10,999 bases of DNA from Candidatus Egaibacter danicus (GTDB lineage: Bacteria > Pseudomonadota > Gammaproteobacteria > Burkholderiales > Burkholderiaceae). Below, piece after piece: positions 1 to 10,999 of this stretch. Numbering within the stretch: the first letter of the stretch is position 1; the number at the start of each line of letters is the position of its first letter. The notes beneath the pieces were generated by a model. It saw nothing but the letters and a program-made list of their open reading frames with translations. It made no database searches and was not told where the DNA came from. The DNA lies in NCBI GenBank assembly GCA_011391115.1, contig JAABRC010000028.1, positions 1 through 10,999 of the forward strand, in the 5' to 3' direction. A program made the position numbers and the translations under genes.

Positions 1-2258
1 AACGACACTTGGGCACCCCCTACTTTTCCGTCCACCACCCGGTTGGCAATATCAACGCGGGAGGCATGTTCGTCGGCAATTTTCTTGACAACGGCCAGCC
101 CCAGGCCGGTGCCCCGGACCTTGGTGGTGACGTAGGGTTCAAACGCGCGGCGCAGGATGTTTTCGGGGAAGCCGCAGCCCTGATCGAGCACGCTCAGGCG
201 CACCCGGCCGGATGATTCCACCCACTGGGTTTTGATGATGACGGCGCCCGGACGTGATCCGGCACTGGCAGCGGTTTCGGTGGCGTCCTGTGCGTTTTGC
301 AGCAGGTTGTGCACCACCTGGCGCAGCTGGTGTGCATCGCCCATGATCCTGGGGCATGCGGCATCCAGCTCCATGTGCACGGGCACCTTGGCGTTTTCGT
401 CGTCATACAGCTGCATGACCTCGGCCACCAGCGCGTTCAGATCCACGGGCTTGAGCTCGGCCGCGGGCAAGCGGGCGTAATCACGGAACTCATTGACGAG
501 ACGCTTCATGGCGTCCACCTGGTCCACGATGGTCTTGACCGACTTGGTCAGAATGGCCTGCTCCGGTGGTGCCACTTTGCCGGAGAGTTTCATTTCCAGC
601 CGCTCGGCAGACAGCTGGATGGGCGTCAACGGGTTTTTGATTTCATGCGCAAGCCGCCGCGCCACCTCGCCCCAGGCCTGCGCGCGCTGGGCAGACACGA
701 TTTCGGAAATGTCGTCAAACACCAGCAAGCGGGCATTGCCTGGCAACTCGGCACCGCGGGCAACCAGCGTGACCACGTCACCCGCAGGCGCAGAACCTCC
801 AGGCAGCGCAGAGCCCAGCTCAAACGAATGTTGCCAGCGGTCCAGCCCGTGCTCGGTGCGCTCACCCAGGAATGAATCGAACTGGCGCTGCACGTCCGCG
901 GCGAATTCCTCCAGACCTTCAACCTCGCTGAGGTGGCGGCCTTCATATGCGGCGAGAGGGGAGCGCAGGATACGGGTGGCACCGGGATTGGAAGAAAGAA
1001 TCACGCCAGCAGGGTCCAGCACGATGACGCCCGCGGTCAGGTTATCCAGAATGGTTTGCAGGTTGGCGCGAGCCGAATTGACCTGCTCCATGCTGCTCTG
1101 GACCGCCTCGCGGGCATCTGACAGCTGACGGGTCATGTCGGCAAAGGCGCGGGTCAGGCCACCGAGCTCGTCCTTGCCCTGTAGCGCAGCTTTGGGCGTG
1201 AGGTCGCCAGCGGCCACCTGATTCACACCATCGGCCAGCAGCAGCAAGGGCCGCACAATCTGGTTGCCCAGCACAACCGCCAGCAACACCGCACCAAACA
1301 CCGCCAGAAACAGGCTGAGGGTGAGCGTGCCGATGTACATGCGTTTGAGGCCTTCACGCGCCAGCGCCCGCTCCTGGTACTCGCGATTGGCCTCTGTGAC
1401 GGCCAGTGCGTTGGCCACCAGTGTGGGAGGGAGCGCCTGGGTGACCTGCAGGTACCGAACCTCCCCGGAAAAGCCCAGATTGGGATTGGGCACAACCACC
1501 AGCGCCTTGATCCGCGCGTTGGTGATGTCGCCGGGTGTTGCTTCATCCAGCCCCTCGATCCAGCTCATGGCCCGCTGGGTACGGGCATTGCGGAACTGCT
1601 GCGGTGTGGGGCGCTCCGGGTTCAATTGAAACCGGGACTTGCCGGTGCCGCCAATCAGTTGCGACGACGCACTCCACAGAAAAACATCTTCAGCACCCAG
1701 TTGTTCACGCACCCGATCCAGCGGCAGACTCACAATGGCATCCGGAACATCGACCAGTTGGCTGGCGGATGATCGCGACTTGGTCGCCAGATCGCTGGCC
1801 AGTGTTTCCAGCGTGACGCGGCCCAGGTTAAGCCCTGCCTCCAGCGCCCCTTCAACCTTGACGTCGAACCAGCTTTCGATGGAGCGCGAGACGAACTGAT
1901 ACGACACAACGTAGATGAGCAAGCCTGGTACAAAACCCGCAAGCGCAAATACCGCCGCCAGCTTGACCAGCAACCGGCTGCCAAAGCGGCCTTTTCTGAG
2001 CCGGCTGAACAACCGGATGGCAATCCATCCGATGACCAGCAACAGTAACCCAGCAACCACAACGTTCAGGACAAACAGGCGGGCATAGTTCTGCTCATAC
2101 ATCGCCCGGTTGTTGGTGGCCTGGGCCAGCAAAAACAGGAGAACCAGGCCGATAGCCGTCATGGCGGCGATGCCGATGCCGATGGACCAGCGCACCGCTC
2201 GGGAACGGTTCAGGGCATGATGGGCGGCGGCATCAGGCTGCACAACAGGTGCATTCAC
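1..2258 (-). CDS. ntrY: NtrY-type nitrogen-regulation sensor histidine kinase, C-terminus cut by window edge
   Basis: The product is the membrane sensor kinase of an NtrY/NtrX two-component system, which in this family autophosphorylates on His and passes phosphate to the NtrX regulator. The frame is open for 752 residues and runs off the left edge, probably with fewer than 20 residues missing. Visible in order: three hydrophobic segments (about 24-45, 60-83, 94-118), an extracytoplasmic region of about 185 residues, a fourth membrane segment (about 308-335), a HAMP-like linker (336-385), a PAS-like region (398-520) opening LQTILDNLTAGVIVLD, an H-box with the phospho-acceptor H538 (RRLAHEIKNPLTP), an N-box (NLLQNAQDA, 651-659), a G1 box DQGCGF (692-697) and a G2 box GTGLGL (716-721). 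I place the start at the GTG of 2258, because it forms a GTGA overlap with the upstream stop codon and has a GGAG eight bases before it; the ATG at 2254 is out of frame. The kinase and subfamily are certain; the exact signal sensed is unknown. Confidence 0.93.
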   Translation of the reverse strand, partial: MNAPVVQPDAAAHHALNRSRAVRWSIGIGIAAMTAIGLVLLFLLAQATNNRAMYEQNYARLFVLNVVVAGLLLLVIGWIAIRLFSRLRKGRFGSRLLVKLAAVFALAGFVPGLLIYVVSYQFVSRSIESWFDVKVEGALEAGLNLGRVTLETLASDLATKSRSSASQLVDVPDAIVSLPLDRVREQLGAEDVFLWSASSQLIGGTGKSRFQLNPERPTPQQFRNARTQRAMSWIEGLDEATPGDITNARIKALVVVPNPNLGFSGEVRYLQVTQALPPTLVANALAVTEANREYQERALAREGLKRMYIGTLTLSLFLAVFGAVLLAVVLGNQIVRPLLLLADGVNQVAAGDLTPKAALQGKDELGGLTRAFADMTRQLSDAREAVQSSMEQVNSARANLQTILDNLTAGVIVLDPAGVILSSNPGATRILRSPLAAYEGRHLSEVEGLEEFAADVQRQFDSFLGERTEHGLDRWQHSFELGSALPGGSAPAGDVVTLVARGAELPGNARLLVFDDISEIVSAQRAQAWGEVARRLAHEIKNPLTPIQLSAERLEMKLSGKVAPPEQAILTKSVKTIVDQVDAMKRLVNEFRDYARLPAAELKPVDLNALVAEVMQLYDDENAKVPVHMELDAACPRIMGDAHQLRQVVHNLLQNAQDATETAASAGSRPGAVIIKTQWVESSGRVRLSVLDQGCGFPENILRRAFEPYVTTKVRGTGLGLAVVKKIADEHASRVDIANRVVDGKVGGAQVS

Positions 2259-2890
2259 TTCTCGGGCTCCACCGCCAGCCGCTGGAATGCTGTGGCTGAA
2301 ACATCCCAGTCAGACTGACCCAATGCGCCAATCTGGAACGGGCGCGGTAGCTGGGTAACGTCAAGGCGGAAGCGAAGTTCCACGTTGTGCCGGGATCCAG
2401 GCTCGACCTCGGTTGCGTCGGCAATTTTCCAGCGGGACAGACGCTGCAGTGACATGAGCGCCTCCGTCAGGGTGTCAAAACTCTGGCTCAAGGCCACTCC
2501 CGGACCACTGGCGGATACCGGTCCTGACGATGTCGTGATGCGCCAGCGACGGGTAAGCGGCAAATAGGCCAGCCGGAACTGGCGCTGTGCCGTGGCCACT
2601 TTTTTGTCAGCCCAGTACCACCGGTCCCGGAACAGGTCAGCTTCGGTGACGAAAAACATGGGCACCCCTTTGAGCAGGGCATCCTCCACCGCGGGTGGCA
2701 GGTCGAACTTGGCAACGGCGGACAGGAATACGCCATCGGCCATCCGTTCAACCCGTAACTGGGTGATTTCTGCCGACGTGGACTCGGCATGGGCGGGATG
2801 GATCAGGCCTGCAATCAGGCACGCGCAGACCAGCGCGGCAGCCAGATCAGGCCGTGCGTTTCTCCAGCAGCGCGTAAAAAAAGCCGTCAT
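2255..2890 (-). CDS. DUF4390 family secreted protein of unknown function
   Basis: This is a 211-residue protein of the DUF4390 family, which has no established function and is commonly found between rsmB and ntrY in Burkholderiales. The N-terminus looks like a Sec signal peptide: basic residues (R7, R10, R12), a hydrophobic run at about 16-30 and a likely cleavage after AHA at residue 35. No lipobox is evident, so a soluble periplasmic product is inferred. The mature part includes WYWADKK (91-97), a segment FRLAYLPLTRRWRI (105-118) and a Trp/Arg-rich C-terminal half. The start at 2890 is chosen because it gives the signal peptide directly; the same frame stays open up to 3502, but that stretch is rsmB in another phase. 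The gene overlaps the end of rsmB by 44 bp and the start of ntrY by 4 bp (GTGA). The close link to ntrY suggests a role near the kinase's extracytoplasmic region, but that is inference. Confidence 0.85.
   Translation of the reverse strand: MTAFFTRCWRNARPDLAAALVCACLIAGLIHPAHAESTSAEITQLRVERMADGVFLSAVAKFDLPPAVEDALLKGVPMFFVTEADLFRDRWYWADKKVATAQRQFRLAYLPLTRRWRITTSSGPVSASGPGVALSQSFDTLTEALMSLQRLSRWKIADATEVEPGSRHNVELRFRLDVTQLPRPFQIGALGQSDWDVSATAFQRLAVEPEK
2267..2272 (-). promoter_or_regulatory. Ribosome binding site deciding the ntrY GTG start
   Basis: The minus strand reads GTGGAG here, with GGAG eight bases upstream of the GTG at 2258. It lies inside the last codons of the DUF4390 gene. It supports GTG as the true start of the kinase and coupled translation with the gene before it. 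Confidence 0.6.
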
Positions 2891-4175
2891 GGTCACCGTC
2901 ACGATTGTCCGGGACGAGGTCCTGCTTCGCCCCAAAGAGGGGCAATAAATGGCCCGGCGAAGGCAACAAAGCGGCATCGGTGTTGTGTGCAAGAAACGTT
3001 TGCATCTGGCTGCTACCTTCGACCGGAAAGATGGAGCAGGTGCAATACAGCAGCCGGCCACCCGGTTTGACCAAGGCCCACAACGCCTTGAGCAGCCGGG
3101 CCTGCGTGTCGGCCAGTTGCGCAATATCACTCTCGCGGCGCAGCCAGCGAATGTCAGGATGACGCCGAACAATGCCCGACGCCGTGCACGGTGCGTCCAG
3201 CAAAATCGCATCGAATAATTGCCCGTCCCACCATGATTGGGGCTGCGATGCATCGCCAACCACCACCCGGGCTGAGAGCCCCAGTCGTTGCAGATTTTGA
3301 TGAATACGGTCGCAACGGGCCGCGTCAATATCCATGGCAGTGACGTCGCAATCTGCGAGTTCGAGCAGATGGGCGGTTTTGCCACCTGGCGCGGCGCAGG
3401 CATCCAGCACGCGAATCTTTTGTGACAAGTCCATTCCATCCAGAAGCAGCGGCGCAGCCATTTGCGCTGCACTGTCCTGAACCGAGGCTTCACCTTGCGC
3501 AAACCCGGGAATCTGCTGTACTGGAACAGGGTGAGCCAGCGTCAGGCCGGACAATCCGACTCTGGCAGATTCCACACCCACATGCATCAGTTGCTCACGG
3601 CAGCGATCAACCGTGGTTCGCCGGGTGTTGATGCGCAACGTCATGGGTGGCCGGCGGTTGTTGGCCGTCAAAAGTGCTTGCCATGTATCCGGGTAGTCTT
3701 TTTTAAGGCGTGCAATCCACCAGGGAGGATGGTTCCATTGCGCAACCGGGTCCTTCAGTGCCGCTTCGGTCAACGCCTCACGCTCACGCAGGAACCGGCG
3801 CAGGCAGCCATTGATAAATCCGGCATGCGCACGCGTGGCAGGCGTCCTCTTGGCCGCTTCAACGGTCTGATTCACCAATGTGAAAGCTTCGTACGGAGCG
3901 TCGGTGTCCGACCAGGCCAGCGCCAGGGCGCTGCACAACAAGGCGTCCGACGCCGGGGACGGCGTGCGGGTGGCCAGCAGTTTGCGCAACACCTGAGCCG
4001 AGCCCAGCGACCGCAGCACCTGAAACACCAGAGACTGAACCCCAGGGCGCAGCGGGGCGGCAACGGTGTCAAGGGCCACTGTGCCGGAAGTGCCCGAGCG
4101 GATGGCCATCAGCACGCTGGCGCATGCCTGGAGTTGGCGCCACAGGGGCGGGTTGTCCTGTAGTGGGCCTTTCAT
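2847..4175 (-). CDS. rsmB: 16S rRNA (cytosine(967)-C(5))-methyltransferase RsmB
   Basis: RsmB uses S-adenosylmethionine to methylate C967 of 16S rRNA. The 442-residue product has an N-terminal NusB-like helical RNA-binding domain (about 1-130) and a C-terminal Rossmann methyltransferase domain. Visible motifs: SAM-binding VLDACAAPGGKT (256-267), acidic D282 (AMDID) and D308 (VGDAS), motif IV DAPC with C330, and motif VI YCTCS with the expected nucleophile C380. These correspond to C325 and C375 of the E. coli enzyme. The end DHDGFFYALLEK is typical of the family. I prefer the ATG at 4175, which forms an ATGA overlap with the LemA-like gene; an in-frame GTG at 4208 would add 11 residues and deepen the overlap to 37 bp. 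Neither has a strong Shine-Dalgarno sequence, which fits coupled translation. In E. coli rsmB sits with fmt and trkA; here it follows rpoC and precedes ntrY. Confidence 0.95.
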   Translation of the reverse strand: MKGPLQDNPPLWRQLQACASVLMAIRSGTSGTVALDTVAAPLRPGVQSLVFQVLRSLGSAQVLRKLLATRTPSPASDALLCSALALAWSDTDAPYEAFTLVNQTVEAAKRTPATRAHAGFINGCLRRFLREREALTEAALKDPVAQWNHPPWWIARLKKDYPDTWQALLTANNRRPPMTLRINTRRTTVDRCREQLMHVGVESARVGLSGLTLAHPVPVQQIPGFAQGEASVQDSAAQMAAPLLLDGMDLSQKIRVLDACAAPGGKTAHLLELADCDVTAMDIDAARCDRIHQNLQRLGLSARVVVGDASQPQSWWDGQLFDAILLDAPCTASGIVRRHPDIRWLRRESDIAQLADTQARLLKALWALVKPGGRLLYCTCSIFPVEGSSQMQTFLAHNTDAALLPSPGHLLPLFGAKQDLVPDNRDGDHDGFFYALLEKRTA

Positions 4176-4732
4176 AGGGGTCGGGCGGGATTGAATGCGA
4201 ACAACCACGCCAGCAGGCTGGCAGGAAATTGGGCAATGGCCTCGTTGTAAGCGACCACCAGACGGTTGAATTCAGCCCTTGCAGGTGAGATCAGCAAGGC
4301 AACCTGGGACCAGTCCTGCTGCAGCACCTCGGGTATCCGGTGACCCGCCAGATCGGGCGGTTCACTCTGGAGTCGCTCCCACGATGTGCCCAAGGTGGAG
4401 TAGGCCGTCTGCAGGGCACTCATTGCAGCCGGATCCAGCGGTTGTTGACTGATTTTTTTCAAAGAAACATCAAACTGGGTGGCGGCACTGTCCACGCCAA
4501 TCCAGGCCTGCGTGAGGGTATCGGCATGCTGGGGAACCAGCTCAGCCAGGCCGGTGTCATTCATCAGCGATCCATTGGCACGAACCAGCGCCACATATTT
4601 GGAGAGTTGTTCACTAACGGCAGCAAAGGCCTGGACCGTCTGCGATCGCAGGCGAACCAGACGGTTGTAGGCCCCTACCGCCCAGAACACGATCAGTGCC
4701 ACAGCAATCCAGAGAATGACAAATTCATCCAT
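4172..4732 (-). CDS. LemA-like small membrane-anchored protein
   Basis: This is a 186-residue protein with one N-terminal hydrophobic segment (about 4-20) and then a mostly helical domain, the layout of LemA family proteins, whose function is not settled. The family resemblance rests on YNRLVRLR (22-29) just after the membrane segment and on the C-terminal block ARAEFNRLVVAYNEAIAQFP (151-170), which matches the LemA pattern of paired YN motifs followed by FP and a hydrophobic end. The usual central LemA signature (an Arg-Arg-x-Asp-Leu-Ile-Pro-Asn-Leu stretch) is absent, so it is divergent. The ATG at 4732 is the only possible start, since an in-frame TGA lies four codons upstream (4742-4744). 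There is no good Shine-Dalgarno sequence. The gene begins 28 bp after the rpoC terminator and ends in an ATGA overlap with rsmB. It could also be catalogued as a hypothetical protein. Confidence 0.8.
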   Translation of the reverse strand: MDEFVILWIAVALIVFWAVGAYNRLVRLRSQTVQAFAAVSEQLSKYVALVRANGSLMNDTGLAELVPQHADTLTQAWIGVDSAATQFDVSLKKISQQPLDPAAMSALQTAYSTLGTSWERLQSEPPDLAGHRIPEVLQQDWSQVALLISPARAEFNRLVVAYNEAIAQFPASLLAWLFAFNPARPL

Positions 4733-4760
4733 AGGCGGCTTTCAGTTCGGCGATACCATG

Positions 4761-4800
4761 AAAAAGCGCCTCAGGCCCTTCGGGAAGGGCGTGAGACGCT
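4761..4800 (-). terminator. Intrinsic terminator of the rpoBC operon
   Basis: Bases 4765-4780 pair with 4785-4800 around a 4-base loop (4781-4784). Of 16 positions, 14 are Watson-Crick, one (4769/4796) is a G-U wobble on the minus-strand RNA and one (4774/4791) is a mismatch. On the minus strand the stem ends in GGCGC and runs straight into five T residues (4765-4761). The wobble and the T-run both favour function on the minus strand, downstream of rpoC, whose stop codon is 31 bp away. Confidence 0.88.
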
Positions 4801-4806
4801 ATTATT

Positions 4807-4827
4807 AGTATAGCAATTGCTTATACT
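4807..4827. repeat. 21-bp near-perfect palindrome between rpoC and its terminator
   Basis: The centre AGCAATTGCT is a perfect 10-bp palindrome, and the flanks AGTAT and ATACT extend the symmetry with one unpaired base (a single T against none). It begins 4 bp after the rpoC stop codon and ends 6 bp before the terminator stem. It is A+T-rich compared with its surroundings. In RNA it would form a weak hairpin with almost no loop, so a DNA site or a remnant is as likely as an RNA element. No function is assigned. Confidence 0.5.
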
Positions 4828-4831
4828 GACA

Positions 4832-9058
<4,227 letters not shown>

Positions 9059-9062
9059 TTGA

Positions 9063-9072
9063 CTCTTTCCTT
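9063..9072 (-). promoter_or_regulatory. Ribosome binding site of rpoC
   Basis: The minus strand reads AAGGAAAGAG, with AAGGA nine bases before the rpoC ATG, inside the 19-bp rpoB-rpoC gap. It is the clearest Shine-Dalgarno sequence in the window and fits a highly expressed gene that starts independently of rpoB termination. Confidence 0.8.
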
Positions 9073-9077
9073 ATCAA

Positions 9078-10999
9078 TTAAGAACGTTCGAGTTCAATGT
9101 CGATGCCCAAGGAGCGGATTTCCTTGACCAGCACGTTGAACGATTCCGGCATGCCGGCCTCAATGGAATGCTCGCCCTTGACAATGCTCTCGTACACCTT
9201 GGTACGCCCCTGAACGTCGTCTGACTTGACTGTGAGCATTTCCTGCAGCGTGTAGGCTGCCCCATACGCTTCGAGTGCCCAGACCTCCATCTCGCCGAAG
9301 CGCTGACCACCAAACTGGGCCTTGCCGCCCAATGGCTGCTGGGTGACCAGGCTGTAAGGACCCGTCGAGCGGGCGTGCATCTTGTCGTCCACCAAATGGT
9401 GCAGCTTCAGTACGTGCATGTAACCCACGGTCGTCGGACGCTCAAACGCATCACCGCTGCGCCCATCGAACAAATTGGCTTGCGTGCGCGCGGCCGTCAG
9501 ACCCTTGGCCTTGACGATGTCATCCGGGTAGGCCAGTTTGAGCATGGTACGAATTTCTTCTTCCGACGCACCGTCAAATACCGGAGTGGCAAACGTTGCC
9601 CCTTTTGACAGGTTGTCAGCCATTTCCAGAACTTCCGCGTCACTCAGCTTGGACAGGTCTTCCTTGCGACCAGACCCGTTGTACAGGTTCTCGAGGAACT
9701 TACGCAGATCGGCCAGCTTCGCCTCTGCCTGGAGCATGTCGCCAATGCGCTGACCGATGCCTTTGGCCGCCCACCCCAAGTGAACTTCCAGAACCTGACC
9801 CACGTTCATCCGCGAAGGAACGCCCAACGGATTCAAAACAATATCGCAAGGGGTGCCGTCAGCCATGTAAGGCATGTCTTCAACCGGAACGATCTTGGAC
9901 ACGACACCCTTGTTACCGTGACGACCGGCCATCTTGTCGCCAGGCTGCAGGCGACGCTTGACGGCTAGGTAGACCTTGACCATCTTCAGTACGCCAGCGG
10001 GCAGCTCATCACCTTGCGTCAGCTTCTTGCGCTTTTCTTCGAAAGCCAGATCGAAACTGTGACGGGTTTGCTCCAGGGAGTTTTTGATGCTCTCAAGCTG
10101 TGTGGCCACTTCGTCGTCAGCAGGACGAACGTCAAACCAGTGAAATTTCTCGATTGAGGCCAGATAAGCCTTGTCGATCTTCGTCCCCTTGGCGAGCTTC
10201 TGCGGACCACCATTGGCGACTTTTCCAGTCAGCAGCTTTTCAATGCGATCGAACGCATCCAGTTCCACGATGCGGAGCTGGTCATTCAGGTCAAGTCGGA
10301 AGCGTTTGAGCTCATCGTCAATGATTTGCTGGGCACGGCGGTCACGGGTGATGCCTTCACGGGTAAAGACCTGCACGTCAATAACGGTGCCCTGTGAGCC
10401 CTGATCAACACGCAAGGATGTGTCTTTCACATCGCTGGCCTTTTCACCAAAAATGGCGCGCAGCAGTTTCTCTTCAGGCGTCAGCGTGGTTTCGCCTTTG
10501 GGCGTTACTTTACCCACCAGCGTGTCGCCGGGCTGAACCTCGGCACCCACATAAATGATGCCTGAATCATCCAGACGATTGAGCTGCTGTTCGCTCAGGT
10601 TAGGAATGTCACGCGTGATTTCTTCTGCGCCCAACTTGGTATCACGCGCCATCACCACGAGTTCCTCGATGTGAATCGAGGTGTAGCGATCATCGGCAAC
10701 AACACGTTCGCTGATCAGAATCGAATCTTCGAAGTTATAGCCATTCCATGGCATGAAGGCCACCAGCATATTCTGGCCAAGCGCCAGTTCGCCGATGTCT
10801 GTCGAAGCGCCGTCAGCAATTACATCGCCCTTGGCAAGCATGTCGCCCTTCTTGACGATAGGACGCTGATGGATGTTGGTGTTCTGGTTGGACCGCTGAT
10901 ACTTGATCAGGTTGTAGATATCCACGCCCACTTCGCCGGCTTGTGCCTCGGCATCGTTCACGCGAATCACCACACGGGTAGCATCAACGTAGTCAACGA
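9078..10999 (-). CDS. rpoB: DNA-directed RNA polymerase subunit beta, C-terminal 639 residues
   Basis: This is the C-terminal part of the RNA polymerase beta subunit; the gene continues beyond the right edge, and the first full codon is at 10997 ([10 protein letters not shown]). The fragment holds [44 protein letters not shown] written here as the start of the conserved flap-side region, a variable helical insertion before [21 protein letters not shown] (9906-9941, fragment residues about 353-364) with lysines near the active site, [10 protein letters not shown], and [20 protein letters not shown] followed by [20 protein letters not shown], which belongs to the rifampicin-distal C-terminal region that meets beta'. 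The end [11 protein letters not shown] with a TAA stop matches the normal beta C-terminus. The rifampicin-binding region lies outside the window. No frameshift or truncation is visible. Confidence 0.99.
   Translation of the reverse strand, partial: VDYVDATRVVIRVNDAEAQAGEVGVDIYNLIKYQRSNQNTNIHQRPIVKKGDMLAKGDVIADGASTDIGELALGQNMLVAFMPWNGYNFEDSILISERVVADDRYTSIHIEELVVMARDTKLGAEEITRDIPNLSEQQLNRLDDSGIIYVGAEVQPGDTLVGKVTPKGETTLTPEEKLLRAIFGEKASDVKDTSLRVDQGSQGTVIDVQVFTREGITRDRRAQQIIDDELKRFRLDLNDQLRIVELDAFDRIEKLLTGKVANGGPQKLAKGTKIDKAYLASIEKFHWFDVRPADDEVATQLESIKNSLEQTRHSFDLAFEEKRKKLTQGDELPAGVLKMVKVYLAVKRRLQPGDKMAGRHGNKGVVSKIVPVEDMPYMADGTPCDIVLNPLGVPSRMNVGQVLEVHLGWAAKGIGQRIGDMLQAEAKLADLRKFLENLYNGSGRKEDLSKLSDAEVLEMADNLSKGATFATPVFDGASEEEIRTMLKLAYPDDIVKAKGLTAARTQANLFDGRSGDAFERPTTVGYMHVLKLHHLVDDKMHARSTGPYSLVTQQPLGGKAQFGGQRFGEMEVWALEAYGAAYTLQEMLTVKSDDVQGRTKVYESIVKGEHSIEAGMPESFNVLVKEIRSLGIDIELERS

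Noticed and set aside
692..697. Cysteine in the ntrY G1 box (DQGCGF) as a sign of lost kinase activity
   Set aside because: These numbers are bases only by coincidence of entry; the residues are 692-697 of the protein, near bases 168-185. The essential Asp and both Gly are kept and the x positions vary in this family, so activity is not in doubt.
297..1128. Plus-strand open frames antisense to ntrY (297-875, 493-1128)
   Set aside because: The minus strand encodes an unbroken kinase with all expected boxes. The antisense products show no family features.
2891..3502. Upstream extension of the DUF4390 frame to a 415-residue product
   Set aside because: The added 204 residues lie wholly inside rsmB in another phase and look like frame-shifted rsmB. 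The start at 2890 gives a proper signal peptide and the usual family length.
4176..4208. GTG start for rsmB at 4208
   Set aside because: It adds 11 residues and a 37-bp overlap with no ribosome binding site, while the ATG at 4175 forms a standard ATGA junction.
4776..4790. Plus-strand terminator activity of the 4761-4800 hairpin
   Set aside because: No plus-strand gene ends nearby and the plus-strand side lacks a T-run, so I assign it only to the minus strand.

Overview
The window is an ordinary core-genome stretch from a betaproteobacterium, most likely of the order Burkholderiales and possibly Comamonadaceae. The reasons are the RpoB and RpoC sequences (an RpoC of 1408 residues with an Ala/Glu-rich tail), the moderately high G+C content, and the gene order rsmB - DUF4390 protein - ntrY, which I know from that group. 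The genus is not determinable by eye. All genes lie on the minus strand, so transcription runs from high to low coordinates.

From right to left there are two transcriptional blocks. The first (10999 to about 4761) is the end of the RNA polymerase operon: the C-terminal 639 residues of RpoB (the gene continues past the right edge), a 19-bp gap with a good Shine-Dalgarno sequence, and complete rpoC. It closes with a 21-bp near-palindrome just after the rpoC stop codon and a clear intrinsic terminator at 4761-4800.

The second block (4732 to 1) is a tightly packed set of four genes: a small LemA-like membrane-anchored protein, the 16S rRNA m5C967 methyltransferase RsmB, a secreted DUF4390 protein, and an NtrY-type membrane sensor histidine kinase. 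The kinase lacks only its last residues, which lie beyond the left edge. The genes overlap at every junction (ATGA, 44 bp, GTGA), so they are very probably one translationally coupled operon. Its partner response regulator NtrX is expected just outside the left edge.

There are no RNA genes, mobile elements, CRISPR arrays, integration sites or intergenic gaps over about 100 bp. The only non-coding stretch of note is the 99-bp rpoC/LemA gap (4733-4831). The most useful oddities are that the terminator stands only 28 bp from the next start codon, the adjoining palindrome, and a LemA-like protein that keeps the family's C-terminal signature but not its usual central one. I found no convincing undescribed system.
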